Shown here piece after piece: positions 33,325-42,837 of a stretch of DNA of 64,000 bases (positions within the stretch are counted from its first letter, which is position 1; each line of letters opens with the position of its first letter). The notes under the pieces are model-generated. The model searched no databases. It saw only the letters and a program-made list of their open reading frames with translations, and was not told the DNA's origin. Origin of the DNA: Pseudomonadota bacterium (GTDB taxonomy: Bacteria; Pseudomonadota; Alphaproteobacteria; Rhizobiales; Pleomorphomonadaceae); contig JAEZHI010000019.1 in the NCBI GenBank assembly GCA_023436885.1, positions 62,001-126,000 on the forward strand, written 5' to 3'. The position numbers and the translations under genes were made by a program.

Positions 33325-35461
33325 GTCCCGATAGAGATGGATGGGTCATGAAATAGCGGTGCGCGTTGAAGGGCTCTTCGCCCGGCTCCGGCACAATGCG
33401 TTCGTGGCCGCCATCGGGCAACAGGCGCCAGCTTTGCTGGTTGTCGCGGAGATTGGCCACCATGATCTGATCGACGGTCTGGGCGTGCACGGTCTCCGTG
33501 GTCAGTGGCACCAGAACCTCGACTCGACGGTCGAGATTGCGCGGCATCATGTCAGCTGAGCCGATGTACACCGTGGCACGGGGATTGGGCAATGGCTGCC
33601 CGTTGCCAAAGCAGAAGATTCGGCTGTGCTCGAGGAAGCGGCCGACGATCGACTTCACCCGGATATTGTCGGAGAAGCCCGGAATCTCGGGTCTGAGGCA
33701 GCAAATGCCGCGCACGACGAGATCTATCGACACGCCGGCCTGGCTCGCTTCGTAGAGCGCGTCGATGATGTCTGCGTCGACAAGGGAGTTCATCTTCATC
33801 CAGATCTGCCCCGGACGGCCGGCCTTGGCGTGCTCGATCTCCCGGCCGATGCAGTCGATGATGGTCTTCCTCAACGTCAGCGGACTCATGGCCAGCGCGT
33901 TGAGCGACTGCGGCTCTGCATAACCAGTGATGAAGTTGAAGATGCGCGCTACGTCCTGCGCGATGATCTTGTTGGCTGTAAAATAGCTGAGGTCGGTGTA
34001 GATGCGCGCGGTGATCGGGTGATAGTTGCCCGTCCCGAGGTGGCAGTAGGACGTAAGCTGCTGTCCCTCGCGGCGGACCACCAGCGACATCTTGGCGTGG
34101 GTTTTGAGCTCGAAGAAGCCGAAGACAACCTGCACGCCAGCTCGCTCGAGGTCGCGCGCCCAGCGGATGTTGGCCTCTTCGTCAAACCGCGCCTTTAGTT
34201 CCACAAGCGCCGTCACCGACTTGCCGGCATCGGCCGCTTCGATCAGAGCCCGGACGATCGGGCTGTCGTTGGACGTGCGATAAAGGGTTTGCTTGATGGC
34301 GACCACGTCAGGATCGGCCGCTGCCTGCCGCAGAAACTGCACCACTACGTCGAAGGACTCGTAGGGGTGGTGGACGATGAGATCCTTCTGGCGAATGGCG
34401 GCAAAGGCGTCGCCTGCGTGCTCGCGGATGCGTTCCGGATAACGTGGCGCATAAGGCTCGAACTTCAGATCCGGGCGGTCGAGACCGACGAGCTGGCTCA
34501 GGTCGTTGAGAGCCAGCAGCTCATCGAGAAGCTGCACTTCGTCGGGCATGCAGCCGACCGCTTCGGTGACCAATTGACGCAGCGCCACCGGTGTCGAGCG
34601 TTCGAACTCGGCGCGGATAACCAAGCCCTTGCGGCGGCGCTTCAGCGCGCTTTCGAACAGGCGAACGAGATCCTCCGCCTCTTCTTCCACTTCGAGATCA
34701 CTGTCACGCAGGATGCGGAAGCTACCCTGCCCGCGCACTGTATAGCCGGGGAACAGGCGACCGATGAACATGGTCACCACCTGCTCCAGCAGAATGAAGC
34801 GCGTCACGCCGGGATGGGCGCCATCGTCGGGCAGCCGGACGAAGCGATCGATCTTGGCGGCCATGCGGATAAGGGCCACCATGCTCTCGTTGCCCCTGAC
34901 CCTGACGAGATCAAGAACGATTGAAAAGCCGAGATTGGGGATAAACGGGAAGGGATGTGCCGGGTCCACGGCGAGCGGCGTCAAGACCGGGAAGATCGAC
35001 GACAGGAAATAATCTTCCAGCCAGACCTCATCGCCACTCTTGAGCTTTCCGGGCTCGACCAGAACGATGCCGGCCTTCTCAATTTCGGTCCTGAGATCGC
35101 GCCAGCGGGCCTGCTGGGAATCGGCCAACCGGGCAGCGGCTTCGGAAATGACGGTCAGTTGCTCGGCAGGGGTCAGTCCGTCATCGGACCGCGTGGTGAC
35201 GCGCTCGCGCACCTGCCCCTTGATGCCAGCGAAGCGCACCATGAAGAATTCGTCGAGGTTACCAGCCGAGATCGACAAGAAGCGCAGGCGCTCCAGCAGC
35301 GGGTGGCTGGGGTTCTGAGATTCCTCGAGCACACGGCGATTGAATCCCAGCCAGGAGATTTCGCGATTCACGAACCGCTCGGGCGATTCCATGGTCATGG
35401 CCGGCGCATGTCCGGCGGCGGCCTCTATCGTCTCGCTCAAGGCTGCATCCGCTTCGCTCAT
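33254..35461 (-). CDS. ppk: Polyphosphate kinase 1
   Basis: A 735-residue PPK1, making polyphosphate from ATP at the inner membrane. Landmarks: the N domain RFVNREISWLGFNRRVLEE, the head domain, and the catalytic His474 in YCHLGTGNYHP; a second phospholipase D-like motif region contains KMNSLVDADIIDALYEASQAG. The ATG at 35461 is chosen because GAGG lies eight bases upstream; 16 further codons are open before it. Forms an operon with ppx and follows hdaA on the same strand. PPK and PPX together set the polyphosphate level. Confidence 0.95.
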   Translation of the reverse strand: MSEADAALSETIEAAAGHAPAMTMESPERFVNREISWLGFNRRVLEESQNPSHPLLERLRFLSISAGNLDEFFMVRFAGIKGQVRERVTTRSDDGLTPAEQLTVISEAAARLADSQQARWRDLRTEIEKAGIVLVEPGKLKSGDEVWLEDYFLSSIFPVLTPLAVDPAHPFPFIPNLGFSIVLDLVRVRGNESMVALIRMAAKIDRFVRLPDDGAHPGVTRFILLEQVVTMFIGRLFPGYTVRGQGSFRILRDSDLEVEEEAEDLVRLFESALKRRRKGLVIRAEFERSTPVALRQLVTEAVGCMPDEVQLLDELLALNDLSQLVGLDRPDLKFEPYAPRYPERIREHAGDAFAAIRQKDLIVHHPYESFDVVVQFLRQAAADPDVVAIKQTLYRTSNDSPIVRALIEAADAGKSVTALVELKARFDEEANIRWARDLERAGVQVVFGFFELKTHAKMSLVVRREGQQLTSYCHLGTGNYHPITARIYTDLSYFTANKIIAQDVARIFNFITGYAEPQSLNALAMSPLTLRKTIIDCIGREIEHAKAGRPGQIWMKMNSLVDADIIDALYEASQAGVSIDLVVRGICCLRPEIPGFSDNIRVKSIVGRFLEHSRIFCFGNGQPLPNPRATVYIGSADMMPRNLDRRVEVLVPLTTETVHAQTVDQIMVANLRDNQQSWRLLPDGGHERIVPEPGEEPFNAHRYFMTHPSLSGRGHSLENDAPKSIAERNEKHLPV

Positions 35462-35628
35462 CTCCACGACCTCACGCTCGCGGGGCTGGTACGCCCGGGT
35501 TCCCGGCAAGACCGACCGCTTGCGATCAGTCTAGCTTACGGACCAAATCCATGCACCAGCTATGTGACAGTTTGTCTACGGCTTCCCACCACAACCAAAG
35601 TCTTTTCGCCGGCTTCGCTTTGCCAGCG

Positions 35629-36312
35629 TCAACTTTCTCTTTCGGGAGCCAGGACTTCGGCAGCGATTGCCTTGGTAATGCGGCGGCCGCGCGCCAGAGA
35701 CTCCCGATCGAGAGCATCAACCAGAGCACAAGCGGCCGCGAAGGATCGCTCCATACGGAGCAGGATATAGTCGAGCACACCGGCGTCGATAGTCAGCTGA
35801 CGGTCCGCCAGAAGCTTGACCATCACCTGTTCGAGAAGCTGATCATCGGGCGGGCCGAGGAATGCCGGCTGAGCGGCACGAAGGCGCGACAGAAGGTCGG
35901 GAAGCGTCACGCCCCACGACGCAGGCACCGAATGCGCCGTGATCAGCACCGAGGCGCCACGCCCGCGCGCAGCGTTGAACAAGTGGAACAACGCATCCTC
36001 GTCGAGCGCGGGGTCGTCAGCGTCCTCGATGGCAACGGCCCCCGTCCCGACAAGTGCCGTTGGATCCGCCGATGCCAGGTCAGCCGCCTCGACGATGGCA
36101 GCGCGGCTCTTGGCGGCCCAGATGTTGACGAGATGCGTCTTGCCAGATCCGTTGGGGCCGATCAGCAGGACCACCGACGCCGGCCAGTCCGGCCAGGCAT
36201 CGATAAAGGCAGCAGCCTCACGATTGCCCTCGCCGACCAGGAAGTCTTCGCGATTCATCGAGGGCCGATGCGGCATGGCGAGCGGCAATTGGCGCGGTTT
36301 CGAACGGCTCAT
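35629..36312 (-). CDS. hdaA: HdaA, DnaA-related replication regulator
   Basis: A 227-residue AAA+ protein of the Hda/DnaA family that, with the DNA-loaded beta clamp, promotes hydrolysis of DnaA-ATP and prevents over-initiation. The N-terminal RQLPLAM is a clamp-binding motif. The P-loop reads GPNGSGKTHL; the Walker B region is AVAIEDADDP and sensor 1 is SVLITAHS. The DnaA DNA-binding domain IV is absent, as expected for Hda. Its ATG overlaps the stop of the upstream AI-2E permease by four bases. Confidence 0.93.
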   Translation of the reverse strand: MSRSKPRQLPLAMPHRPSMNREDFLVGEGNREAAAFIDAWPDWPASVVLLIGPNGSGKTHLVNIWAAKSRAAIVEAADLASADPTALVGTGAVAIEDADDPALDEDALFHLFNAARGRGASVLITAHSVPASWGVTLPDLLSRLRAAQPAFLGPPDDQLLEQVMVKLLADRQLTIDAGVLDYILLRMERSFAAACALVDALDRESLARGRRITKAIAAEVLAPERES

Positions 36313-37427
36313 GGAGCATCCTTGAAGGAAACAACCGTCTCATTGGATGGGCTTTTTTCGGCCTTGCCGGGATCGAGGTCGTAGAATGGACTCTCGCGAT
36401 ACTTGGCAAAGGCAAACCGCACCAGAACAGCCACCGAGGCAGCAGCGGGCACGGCAACCAGAAGTCCGACGAACCCGAACAAGGTGCCGAAGGCAAACAA
36501 CGCGAACATCAGCCAGACCGGGTGAAGCCCGATGGACGAGCCGATGAGTTTAGGCTGGAGAATATTGCCCTCGATAAACTGACCGACCGCGAAAATGGCG
36601 ACGATGACCGAGATCCAGGTCCAGTCCGGCCAGAACTGATAGAGCGCGACACCGATGGCCAGTCCGCCGCCGACGATCGAACCGAGATAGGGAATGAAGC
36701 TGATGAGGCCTGCGACGAGGCCGATCAGCAGGCCGAAGGAAAGTCCGGCAAGCGACAGCGACACTGCATAGAAGAGACCGAGCAGCGCCGACACTGAGAC
36801 CTGCCCACGCACGAAATTGGCAACGCCGATATTCATCTCCCGGGCCAGAGCCCTGATGGTCTCGCGGTGATGACGCGGCAGGTTGTCATCGACGGTCGCC
36901 ACCATGCGGTCCCAGTCGAGCAGCATGTAGAAGGCGACGACCGGGGTGACCACCAGAAGCGAGATGACCGAGATCAGCGTCTGACCACCGTTCCACACTG
37001 ACGAGATCAGCGTGCTCATGATGGCCGAACCGTCGCTGAACAAGGCGCCCAGCGATCCCCTGATATCGGTCGCCGAAATGCGCAAGGCCTTGAAAAGGCG
37101 CGTTCCCGCCTCGTGGCTCAGCCAGCGCTGAGCAGCGTCTAGATAGGCCGGCATGTTGGCGATCAATCCCTGCAGCTGGCTGCCCAGCACCGGGACGATG
37201 ATCATCAGCGCCAGCAACGCAACCAGGATGAAGAGAACGAGGATCAGCGCCGTCGCTAGGGTTCGCGACAACCCCAAGCGCTCGAGACGATCAGCGACCG
37301 GGTCGAGGAGGTAAGCAAGCGCCATTCCTGCGACGAAAGGCAGCAGGATGGAGGAGAAGACAAAGAGCAGCAGGCCGAAGGCCAATGCCGCACCCGTCCA
37401 GAACAAGACTGCATTCCTGAGCTTCAC
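36309..37427 (-). CDS. AI-2E family transporter (PerM-like)
   Basis: A 372-residue inner-membrane protein with about eight helices in the pattern of the AI-2E/PerM exporter family: an N-terminal hydrophobic pair (FGLLLFVFSSILLPFVAGMALAYLL with DPVADRLERLGLSRTLAT), a central amphipathic segment, and LVAGLISFIPYLGSIVGGGLAIGVALYQF near the end. Substrate unknown; no quorum-sensing partner genes are nearby. Placement just upstream of hdaA, overlapping it by four bases, is conserved in this group. It starts nine bases after the CDP-alcohol transferase stop. Confidence 0.9.
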   Translation of the reverse strand: MKLRNAVLFWTGAALAFGLLLFVFSSILLPFVAGMALAYLLDPVADRLERLGLSRTLATALILVLFILVALLALMIIVPVLGSQLQGLIANMPAYLDAAQRWLSHEAGTRLFKALRISATDIRGSLGALFSDGSAIMSTLISSVWNGGQTLISVISLLVVTPVVAFYMLLDWDRMVATVDDNLPRHHRETIRALAREMNIGVANFVRGQVSVSALLGLFYAVSLSLAGLSFGLLIGLVAGLISFIPYLGSIVGGGLAIGVALYQFWPDWTWISVIVAIFAVGQFIEGNILQPKLIGSSIGLHPVWLMFALFAFGTLFGFVGLLVAVPAAASVAVLVRFAFAKYRESPFYDLDPGKAEKSPSNETVVSFKDAP

Positions 37428-37436
37428 GCGCCGTCC

Positions 37437-38051
37437 TCACCCTTGCATGAACGCAAGCCAGCCTCTGACGTAGGCGGCAGCCGAGATCAGGGTCAAGACC
37501 GCCACGAGCCAGCCCATGATATCCACAAGCGTTGCCAACTGCCATGCCAGGCCGAGATCTCCGAGCATCAAGGCCGCATAGAGAATCTGCGCCGCGGTGT
37601 TCGCCTTGGAAATCATCAGCGGAACGATCGGGACAGGCCTGGATGCGAGCCACGAAATAATTACGCCGCCGACAATCAGCACATCGCGGCTGACTACCAG
37701 CACAGCGAGCCAAAGGGGCGCATATCCGGTTGCCGCCAGAACGATGAAGATCGAGACCAGCAGCGCCTTGTCGGCAATCGGATCGAGAAAGCGCCCTAAC
37801 TCGCTCGCCTGCCCCGGGACGTGACGGGCAATAGCGCCATCGACACCGTCGGAAATGCCTGCAGCCACAAACACCGTAAAAGCCCAGCCAAAAGCACCAT
37901 CGAGAAGGAGAAGAACGATGGCGGGAACGGCAATCAGACGAGCCAGTGTTATGAGATTGGGTATCGTCAAAAATGGTCCCCGGCGGAAGATCATCTGGCG
38001 CGCCGCTACTGGCCTGATCTGACCGTTCAGTCTCGGAGCGGCTGCCCTCAT
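37437..38051 (-). CDS. CDP-alcohol phosphatidyltransferase family protein
   Basis: A membrane enzyme of the CDP-alcohol phosphatidyltransferase family, which transfers a phosphatidyl group from CDP-diacylglycerol to an alcohol such as glycerol phosphate. The full motif D-G-x2-A-R-x8-G-x3-D-x3-D is present (SDGVDGAIARH ... GRFLDPIADK). About six hydrophobic helices follow. It resembles PgsA-like or cardiolipin-synthase-like members; the product is not certain. The start is given at 38051 (204 residues), but ATG 37994, just before MIFRRGPFLTIPNLITLARL, is also likely. It heads the transferase-permease-hdaA-ppk-ppx series and is divergent from purM. Confidence 0.9.
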   Translation of the reverse strand: MRAAAPRLNGQIRPVAARQMIFRRGPFLTIPNLITLARLIAVPAIVLLLLDGAFGWAFTVFVAAGISDGVDGAIARHVPGQASELGRFLDPIADKALLVSIFIVLAATGYAPLWLAVLVVSRDVLIVGGVIISWLASRPVPIVPLMISKANTAAQILYAALMLGDLGLAWQLATLVDIMGWLVAVLTLISAAAYVRGWLAFMQG

Positions 38052-38268
38052 TGCTTGCCAGGGCCTTCTTTCCCGAGCGGGAAAACCTGCCCCACGCGCA
38101 TACAGTCTCCGTCATTTGAGCATCGAGAACATGCTTTCCAAGACCGACCTCCGGTCATATCGGCCGAATTCACGCCAATAGAGGCGGGAAAGACGCAGAT
38201 TGGACTTGTCATTTCGCCGCGTTTCGGCTTCTTGCCGGATATTCATCACAGGGGAGGCGCGAGGCTCC

Positions 38269-39333
38269 ATGGACGGCAAGAACGGGCTCACCTATCGCGA
38301 CGCCGGTGTCGACATCGACGCTGGAAATGCCCTGGTCGATCGCATCAAGCCACTGGTCAAGGCAACACGGCGGATTGGGGCCGATGCCGACATTGGCGGC
38401 TTCGGCGGACTGTTCGATCTGGCGGCCTGCAAGTTCCGCGACCCTGTCCTCGTTGCGGCCAACGACGGCGTCGGAACCAAGCTTGCCGTGGCCATCGAGG
38501 CAGGCATTCACGGCTTCGTCGGCATCGATCTCGTGGCAATGAGTGTCAACGACCTGGTGGTCCAGGGCGCCGAGCCACTGTTCTTCCTCGACTACTTTGC
38601 CACCGGGCGCCTGTCGGTCGACACTGCGACCGAGGTGGTCGCCGGTATCGCCGAAGGCTGCAAGATGGCCGGCTGCGCCCTGATCGGCGGGGAAACGGCC
38701 GAAATGCCCGGCATGTACAAGGACGGCGACTACGACTTGGCAGGCTTTGCGGTAGGTGCGGTCGAACGCGACAGCGTGCTGCCGCGCAACAACGTACAAG
38801 CCGGAGACGTCATCCTCGGTATCGCCTCGTCGGGCGTTCACTCCAACGGCTTCTCGCTGGTCAGAAAGATCGTCGAACGTTCCGGCCTTTCCTACGCCGA
38901 TCCGTCACCATTCTCCGACGGCGAGACTCTGGGCGCGGCTCTGACAGTCCCAACCCGCATCTATGTAAAGCCAGTTCTAGCGGTTCAGAAAGAGACGGGT
39001 GCCATCAAAGCGCTTGCTCACATCACCGGCGGCGGCTTCGTCGACAACATCCCGCGCGTGCTGCCGGAAGGCTTGTCGGCACGCGTTGACCTCTCGGCCG
39101 TCAAGGCGCCGAAGGTATTTGGCTGGCTCGCTGAAATCGGCGGTCTCGATCAGGCAGAATTGGTTCGGACCTTCAACTGCGGCATCGGCATGATCGCCGT
39201 GGTCGCGCCGACCGATGCCGACCGGGTTGCAGCGGCGCTCTCGGCGGCAGGTGAAACGGTTGTTCGCTTCGGCGAGATGGTCGCCGACCCCGAAGGGCCG
39301 CGCACTCTGTTCGACGGCGCACTGGAGCTTTAA
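38269..39333 (+). CDS. purM: Phosphoribosylformylglycinamidine cyclo-ligase
   Basis: A 354-residue enzyme of purine synthesis (AIR synthetase), closing the imidazole ring with ATP. Clear motifs are GLTYRDAGVDIDAGN at the start, AANDGVGTKLAVA, GGETAEMPGMY and HITGGGFVDNIPRVLPEG. I begin it at ATG 38269, after GGGGAGG; a longer in-frame open stretch upstream is not conserved. Its TAA is ten bases before purN, with which it forms an operon. Confidence 0.96.
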   Translation: MDGKNGLTYRDAGVDIDAGNALVDRIKPLVKATRRIGADADIGGFGGLFDLAACKFRDPVLVAANDGVGTKLAVAIEAGIHGFVGIDLVAMSVNDLVVQGAEPLFFLDYFATGRLSVDTATEVVAGIAEGCKMAGCALIGGETAEMPGMYKDGDYDLAGFAVGAVERDSVLPRNNVQAGDVILGIASSGVHSNGFSLVRKIVERSGLSYADPSPFSDGETLGAALTVPTRIYVKPVLAVQKETGAIKALAHITGGGFVDNIPRVLPEGLSARVDLSAVKAPKVFGWLAEIGGLDQAELVRTFNCGIGMIAVVAPTDADRVAAALSAAGETVVRFGEMVADPEGPRTLFDGALEL

Positions 39334-39343
39334 GGGACGCGTA

Positions 39344-39994
39344 ATGAGTAAGCTCAAGGTTGGCGTTCTGATTTCCGGGCGCGGCTCGAATATGGCGGCG
39401 CTGGTGGAAGCTGCGCGTGATCCGGCCTTTCCGGCCGAGGTTTGTTGCGTCATCGCCAACCGCCCCGACGCCAAGGGGTTGGACTTCGCCCGTGAACACG
39501 GCATTGCCGCCCTGCTCATCGACCACAAGTCTTACGCATCGAAAGCCGAATTCGAAACGGCTGTTACCGATGCATTGGTCTCCCACGGAGTGGAGTTCGT
39601 CTGCCTTGCCGGCTTCATGCGGATCGTGTCACCGGTCTTCATCGAGCGCTGGCATAATCGGCTGATCAATATCCATCCCTCACTGCTGCCGTCCTACAAG
39701 GGCTTGCACACCCACGAGCGCGCACTCGCCGATGGCGTGAAACTCGCCGGCTGCACGGTGCATTTCGTACGCGCCGAGATGGATGTCGGACCGATCGTCG
39801 CCCAGGCTGCCGTGCCGGTCCTCACGGGTGACACACCGGACAGTCTCGCTGCGCGCACGCTAACTGCCGAGCACCGGCTTTACCCTCTTGCATTGCGTCT
39901 GATCGCCGAAGGCAAAGCGACGGTGAATGGCGAGACGGTCGAGATTGCCCCCGAGGCGGTCGACGGAACGGCGCGCCTGTTCTCAGCCGGTTGA
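39344..39994 (+). CDS. purN: Phosphoribosylglycinamide formyltransferase
   Basis: A 216-residue folate-dependent GAR transformylase of purine synthesis. The N-terminal GVLISGRGSNMAAL binds GAR phosphate; the catalytic trio is visible as Asn and His in NIHPSLLPSYKGLHTH and Asp in EMDVGPIVAQAAV. AGGGA precedes the ATG ten bases after purM. Its stop is four bases from the stop of the convergent SRAP gene. Confidence 0.96.
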   Translation: MSKLKVGVLISGRGSNMAALVEAARDPAFPAEVCCVIANRPDAKGLDFAREHGIAALLIDHKSYASKAEFETAVTDALVSHGVEFVCLAGFMRIVSPVFIERWHNRLINIHPSLLPSYKGLHTHERALADGVKLAGCTVHFVRAEMDVGPIVAQAAVPVLTGDTPDSLAARTLTAEHRLYPLALRLIAEGKATVNGETVEIAPEAVDGTARLFSAG

Positions 39995-39998
39995 GCCG

Positions 39999-40784
39999 TC
40001 AAAACAGGCTGCCCTGCGCCGGCGGTTCATCGTAGTTGTCCGTCTCTGGATCAGCCCCTTTCTGCGCCGCAGCTAGGTCATCGATCGTCAGCGGCTCCGC
40101 GAGTGGTGCGATCAGCCCTTCGTCATCGCTGGCCACGCTGTTGGCACGCTCACTGACGGGAATCGCTTCCAGCAGCTTATCGGATGCAGGCTTGAGAAGG
40201 TGGGCGACGTCGCGTGGACGGCGGTTGCCGCAGTCGAGCCATTCGTCCCAATCCCTGGGATCGAGGATGACCGGCATACGATCATGCAACATCGACATGA
40301 GTCCATTGGCCGACGTGGTCAGAATCGCGCCGGTGTCGATCTCGCTGCCATCCGACCCGAGCCATGTTTCGCTCAAGCCGGCGAACGCCATTGTCGAGCC
40401 ATCACGCGGGCGAATGTAGTATGGCATCTTGGTCGTTCCGACGCGTCGCCATTCATAGAAACCGGATGCAGGAACAAGGCAGCGGCGATGGCGCATCGCG
40501 GTTCGAAAGGACGGTTTGTCGGCCGCCGTCTCCGCACGGGCGTTGAAAAGTAGCGACTGTGTCTGGGCGTCCTTGGCCCAGCCAGGAATGAGCCCCCACC
40601 GCACGAGACGTGCATGCCGGATGCCATCGAGCCCGGCATCAACGATGGCAATGGGTTGCGTGGGGGCAATATTGTAGCGGTGCCCCATGTCGCCCAGGCG
40701 CTCGGGATACCGCTCGTCATAGCGGTATCCGAACATGTTCTGCATCATCCTCAGCGACTCGATGAGGACAAATCGACCGCACAT
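39999..40784 (-). CDS. SOS response-associated peptidase (SRAP/HMCES/YedK family)
   Basis: A 261-residue protein that forms a covalent thiazolidine crosslink with abasic sites in single-stranded DNA, protecting them. The start is fixed at ATG 40784 because the catalytic Cys must be residue 2 (MCGRF). Other active-site residues are visible: the Asn in YNIAPTQ, the Glu in FNARAET and the His in LHDRMPVIL. A longer in-frame open stretch upstream would bury Cys2 and is rejected. The C-terminal acidic tail is variable. Convergent with purN. Confidence 0.94.
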   Translation of the reverse strand: MCGRFVLIESLRMMQNMFGYRYDERYPERLGDMGHRYNIAPTQPIAIVDAGLDGIRHARLVRWGLIPGWAKDAQTQSLLFNARAETAADKPSFRTAMRHRRCLVPASGFYEWRRVGTTKMPYYIRPRDGSTMAFAGLSETWLGSDGSEIDTGAILTTSANGLMSMLHDRMPVILDPRDWDEWLDCGNRRPRDVAHLLKPASDKLLEAIPVSERANSVASDDEGLIAPLAEPLTIDDLAAAQKGADPETDNYDEPPAQGSLF

Positions 40785-40887
40785 GAATCGACCTCGATAA
40801 CCAACTGTTTGGGGAAGTCCGTGATAGCAGTTTAGCTTCTCGCGAAACAAATGCCGGCGTAAGGTATTTGGCAACCTTGACCGAGGT

Positions 40888-41448
40888 ATGTTTTCGAAAG
40901 CGAATTTTCTGACGGGGGACGAATTGGGGGGCGCGGCTAGCACGGAAGAGCTCGTGAGACCGGAGACCGACTTTTCCCCGGAGCGTCTTGCTGCTGCCAA
41001 TATCCATCCTGATACGCGGCTTGCCACCGATTACCTCAACCATTTCAATGAAGTGGTGATGCTGATCGACATGCTTCCGATGATGCCCGATTGCGCACCA
41101 GATGTCGTCGACTGGCAGCCACGTTCCTATCCCGACCATTTCCGACTGTCCCATTTCAAAGAGCGCGATCTCGCAATTGCCGCTTATGAAGCTGCCGACC
41201 CCGAGCGTCGCAAGGCCTTCGACGACACCGTCGCCCGCATCGATGCCGCGATGATCAACCTGCAGCGGATGATTATCGACGCGCCGATGGACGCTCTGCC
41301 GATCGAGGCGCTGACCGATCTCTCGGAAATGCGCATCAAGCCCCTGCTCGCCCATGCCATGGGCCTCATCAACGGTGCACCTGTGGCGGCCATGGTCACC
41401 GAGGACACCGGAGACGCGCAGTCGGCCGTCGACGCGCTGTTCGGCTGA
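40888..41448 (+). CDS. Conserved hypothetical protein
   Basis: A 186-residue soluble protein I cannot assign to a named family. It begins MFSKANFLTGDEL and has a long helical middle (ATDYLNHFNEVVMLIDMLPMMPD, then WQPRSYPDHFRLSHFKERDLAIAAYEAA, then FDDTVARIDAAMINLQRMI). No signal peptide, membrane segment or metal motif is seen. It is four bases upstream of a Nudix gene and probably co-transcribed with it and the following TIGR02301 gene; this grouping is familiar from Rhizobiales. Coding is supported by position, codon pattern and the close fit to its neighbour. Confidence 0.75.
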   Translation: MFSKANFLTGDELGGAASTEELVRPETDFSPERLAAANIHPDTRLATDYLNHFNEVVMLIDMLPMMPDCAPDVVDWQPRSYPDHFRLSHFKERDLAIAAYEAADPERRKAFDDTVARIDAAMINLQRMIIDAPMDALPIEALTDLSEMRIKPLLAHAMGLINGAPVAAMVTEDTGDAQSAVDALFG

Positions 41449-41452
41449 GCCT

Positions 41453-41890
41453 ATGTCTTCCTCCCCCCCTGTCCGGCAGCCTCGCGTCGGCGTCAGTGTC
41501 GGCGTCTGGCGCGGTGGTGAAGTTCTTCTCGTGGAACGATCAGGCGATCCTTCGGGCGGCCTCTGGAGCTTTCCTGGCGGTCATCTCGAATGGGGCGAAA
41601 CCCTAGAAGACGCCGCTCGTCGCGAAGTGTTCGAGGAGACCGGGCTCAGAATCACACTCGCAGGCGTCCCGCTCGTTCACGAGGTGATTCTCTCCGGTGG
41701 CGACGGCAACACCTTTCGCCATTATGTGCTGATCGTTTTCGCGGCCAAAGCTGCGGCCAATGCCGAGCCTGTCGCCGCCTCGGACGCGCTTTCCGCCCGT
41801 TTCGTCCTGCCGGCTCAACTCGGCGACCTCAGCCTGACCCCGAAACTTGCCGAGTTCATTGATCGCACGCGCGTGCTTGTCGAAGGCTGA
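41453..41890 (+). CDS. Nudix hydrolase
   Basis: A 145-residue Nudix protein with an intact Nudix box: GGHLEWGETLEDAARREVFEETGL (G-x5-E-x7-REVxEExGL pattern) at about residues 39-62. The N-terminal VGVSVGVWRGGEVLLVERSGDPSGGLWSFPGG is typical of MutT-like or ADP-ribose pyrophosphatase-like members that clean nucleotide pools. Substrate not predictable. It starts at ATG 41453, four bases after the previous stop. Confidence 0.92.
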   Translation: MSSSPPVRQPRVGVSVGVWRGGEVLLVERSGDPSGGLWSFPGGHLEWGETLEDAARREVFEETGLRITLAGVPLVHEVILSGGDGNTFRHYVLIVFAAKAAANAEPVAASDALSARFVLPAQLGDLSLTPKLAEFIDRTRVLVEG

Positions 41891-41940
41891 GCCACCGTTC
41901 TTGCTCCGGGGCATGCAACGGTCCAGAATGGCGGAATGAA

Positions 41941-42369
41941 TTGGCGCGACGGGAGCGTTTCTTGCTGAAGGTTTTGGCCGTGTTCCTGACGCTTGCCTCG
42001 GCAACACCAGTTCTGGCTGCCGACACGGCGGCGTCTCCCCCGCCTTACCAAGCCGACATGCTTCGTCTGTCCGAAGTGCTTGGTGCGGCCGCCTATCTCG
42101 ACAACCTTTGCGGCGGGGCGGGTGTAGTGGACTGGCGCTCGAAAATGGCCTCCGTCCTTGATGCTCAAGGCTTGGACGGACCGGCACGTCGGCCCTATGT
42201 CGAAGCCTTCAACCGCGGCCAGCGGACTTTCTCGGTGGCTCATCGTACGTGTTCGGCTGCGGCACGTAGCGTTCTGCAACGGTATTTTGCCGAAGGCGCG
42301 CAGCTCTCAGATCGACTCGATCAGCGCTTCGGTCGAGCCAGCGACTCGCCCGCGCCTCCTGGCCATTGA
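41941..42369 (+). CDS. TIGR02301 family exported protein
   Basis: A 142-residue protein with an N-terminal signal sequence (LLKVLAVFLTLASATPVLA) and the TIGR02301 pattern: RLSEVLGAAAYLDNLC, a Trp-Arg-xxM (WRSKM) and AFNRGQRTFSVAHRTCSAAA, with two conserved Cys. This family is restricted largely to Rhizobiales and has no known function; a periplasmic location is inferred. The start is uncertain: TTG 41941, or TTG 41962 with GGGAG six bases upstream. It follows the Nudix gene by 50 bp. Confidence 0.78.
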   Translation: MARRERFLLKVLAVFLTLASATPVLAADTAASPPPYQADMLRLSEVLGAAAYLDNLCGGAGVVDWRSKMASVLDAQGLDGPARRPYVEAFNRGQRTFSVAHRTCSAAARSVLQRYFAEGAQLSDRLDQRFGRASDSPAPPGH

Positions 42370-42530
42370 TGGTTACCGCTTCGTTAATGGCGGTTCTTCA
42401 AAGTCGTTAACGCTCTTTAACGGTTGGCGTTGCGTCTTGGCTGAAGGATGGTACTGTGCCTCTGTCGAAGATGAGGAGCAGCGAACAGCACGGATGCTGG
42501 GGCTGGCTCCCGAAGGTGCGGATGGGGCCA

Positions 42531-42800
42531 ATGTCGGATATGCGGGACGAGCTGCTTGAGCCGGTTGAGGCCACTGTAAGCGATAATTTCAAACATCGCG
42601 CCATGACGCATATGGAGCGGGCTTTCGACGACGCCGATGACGATGGCATTCCGGTGGACGCTGTTGCTCATGCCGCCCTCTTTGCCGCGCTGACAACGCT
42701 CGTCGAGTGCTTTGGCGAGGAAAGCGTTGCCAGGCTCGTTTCTGAACTACCGGACAAGATCACTTCGGGCGGCTATACCCTGCTTCGTACTCTGCAGTAA
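42531..42800 (+). CDS. Small conserved hypothetical protein
   Basis: An 89-residue soluble, acidic, mostly helical protein (MRDELLEPVEATVSDNF, FDDADDDGIPVDAVAHAALFAALTTLVECFGEESVARLVSELPDKI). The helical arrangement with alternating DDxDDDG acidic stretch is not a clear EF-hand. No domain recognised. The start at ATG 42531 is chosen over ATG 42522 and 42540 without strong evidence. Repeated GTTAA-containing sequence lies about 100 bp upstream. The next gene starts 37 bp downstream on the same strand. Confidence 0.6.
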   Translation: MSDMRDELLEPVEATVSDNFKHRAMTHMERAFDDADDDGIPVDAVAHAALFAALTTLVECFGEESVARLVSELPDKITSGGYTLLRTLQ

Positions 42801-42837
42801 AACTGCTGCAGGTTGGCGTCTGCGTCCGGGGGAAGAC

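Noticed and set aside
38200..38268. Upstream extension of purM
   Set aside because: Open but unconserved; the usual N-terminus and a good ribosome site support ATG 38269.
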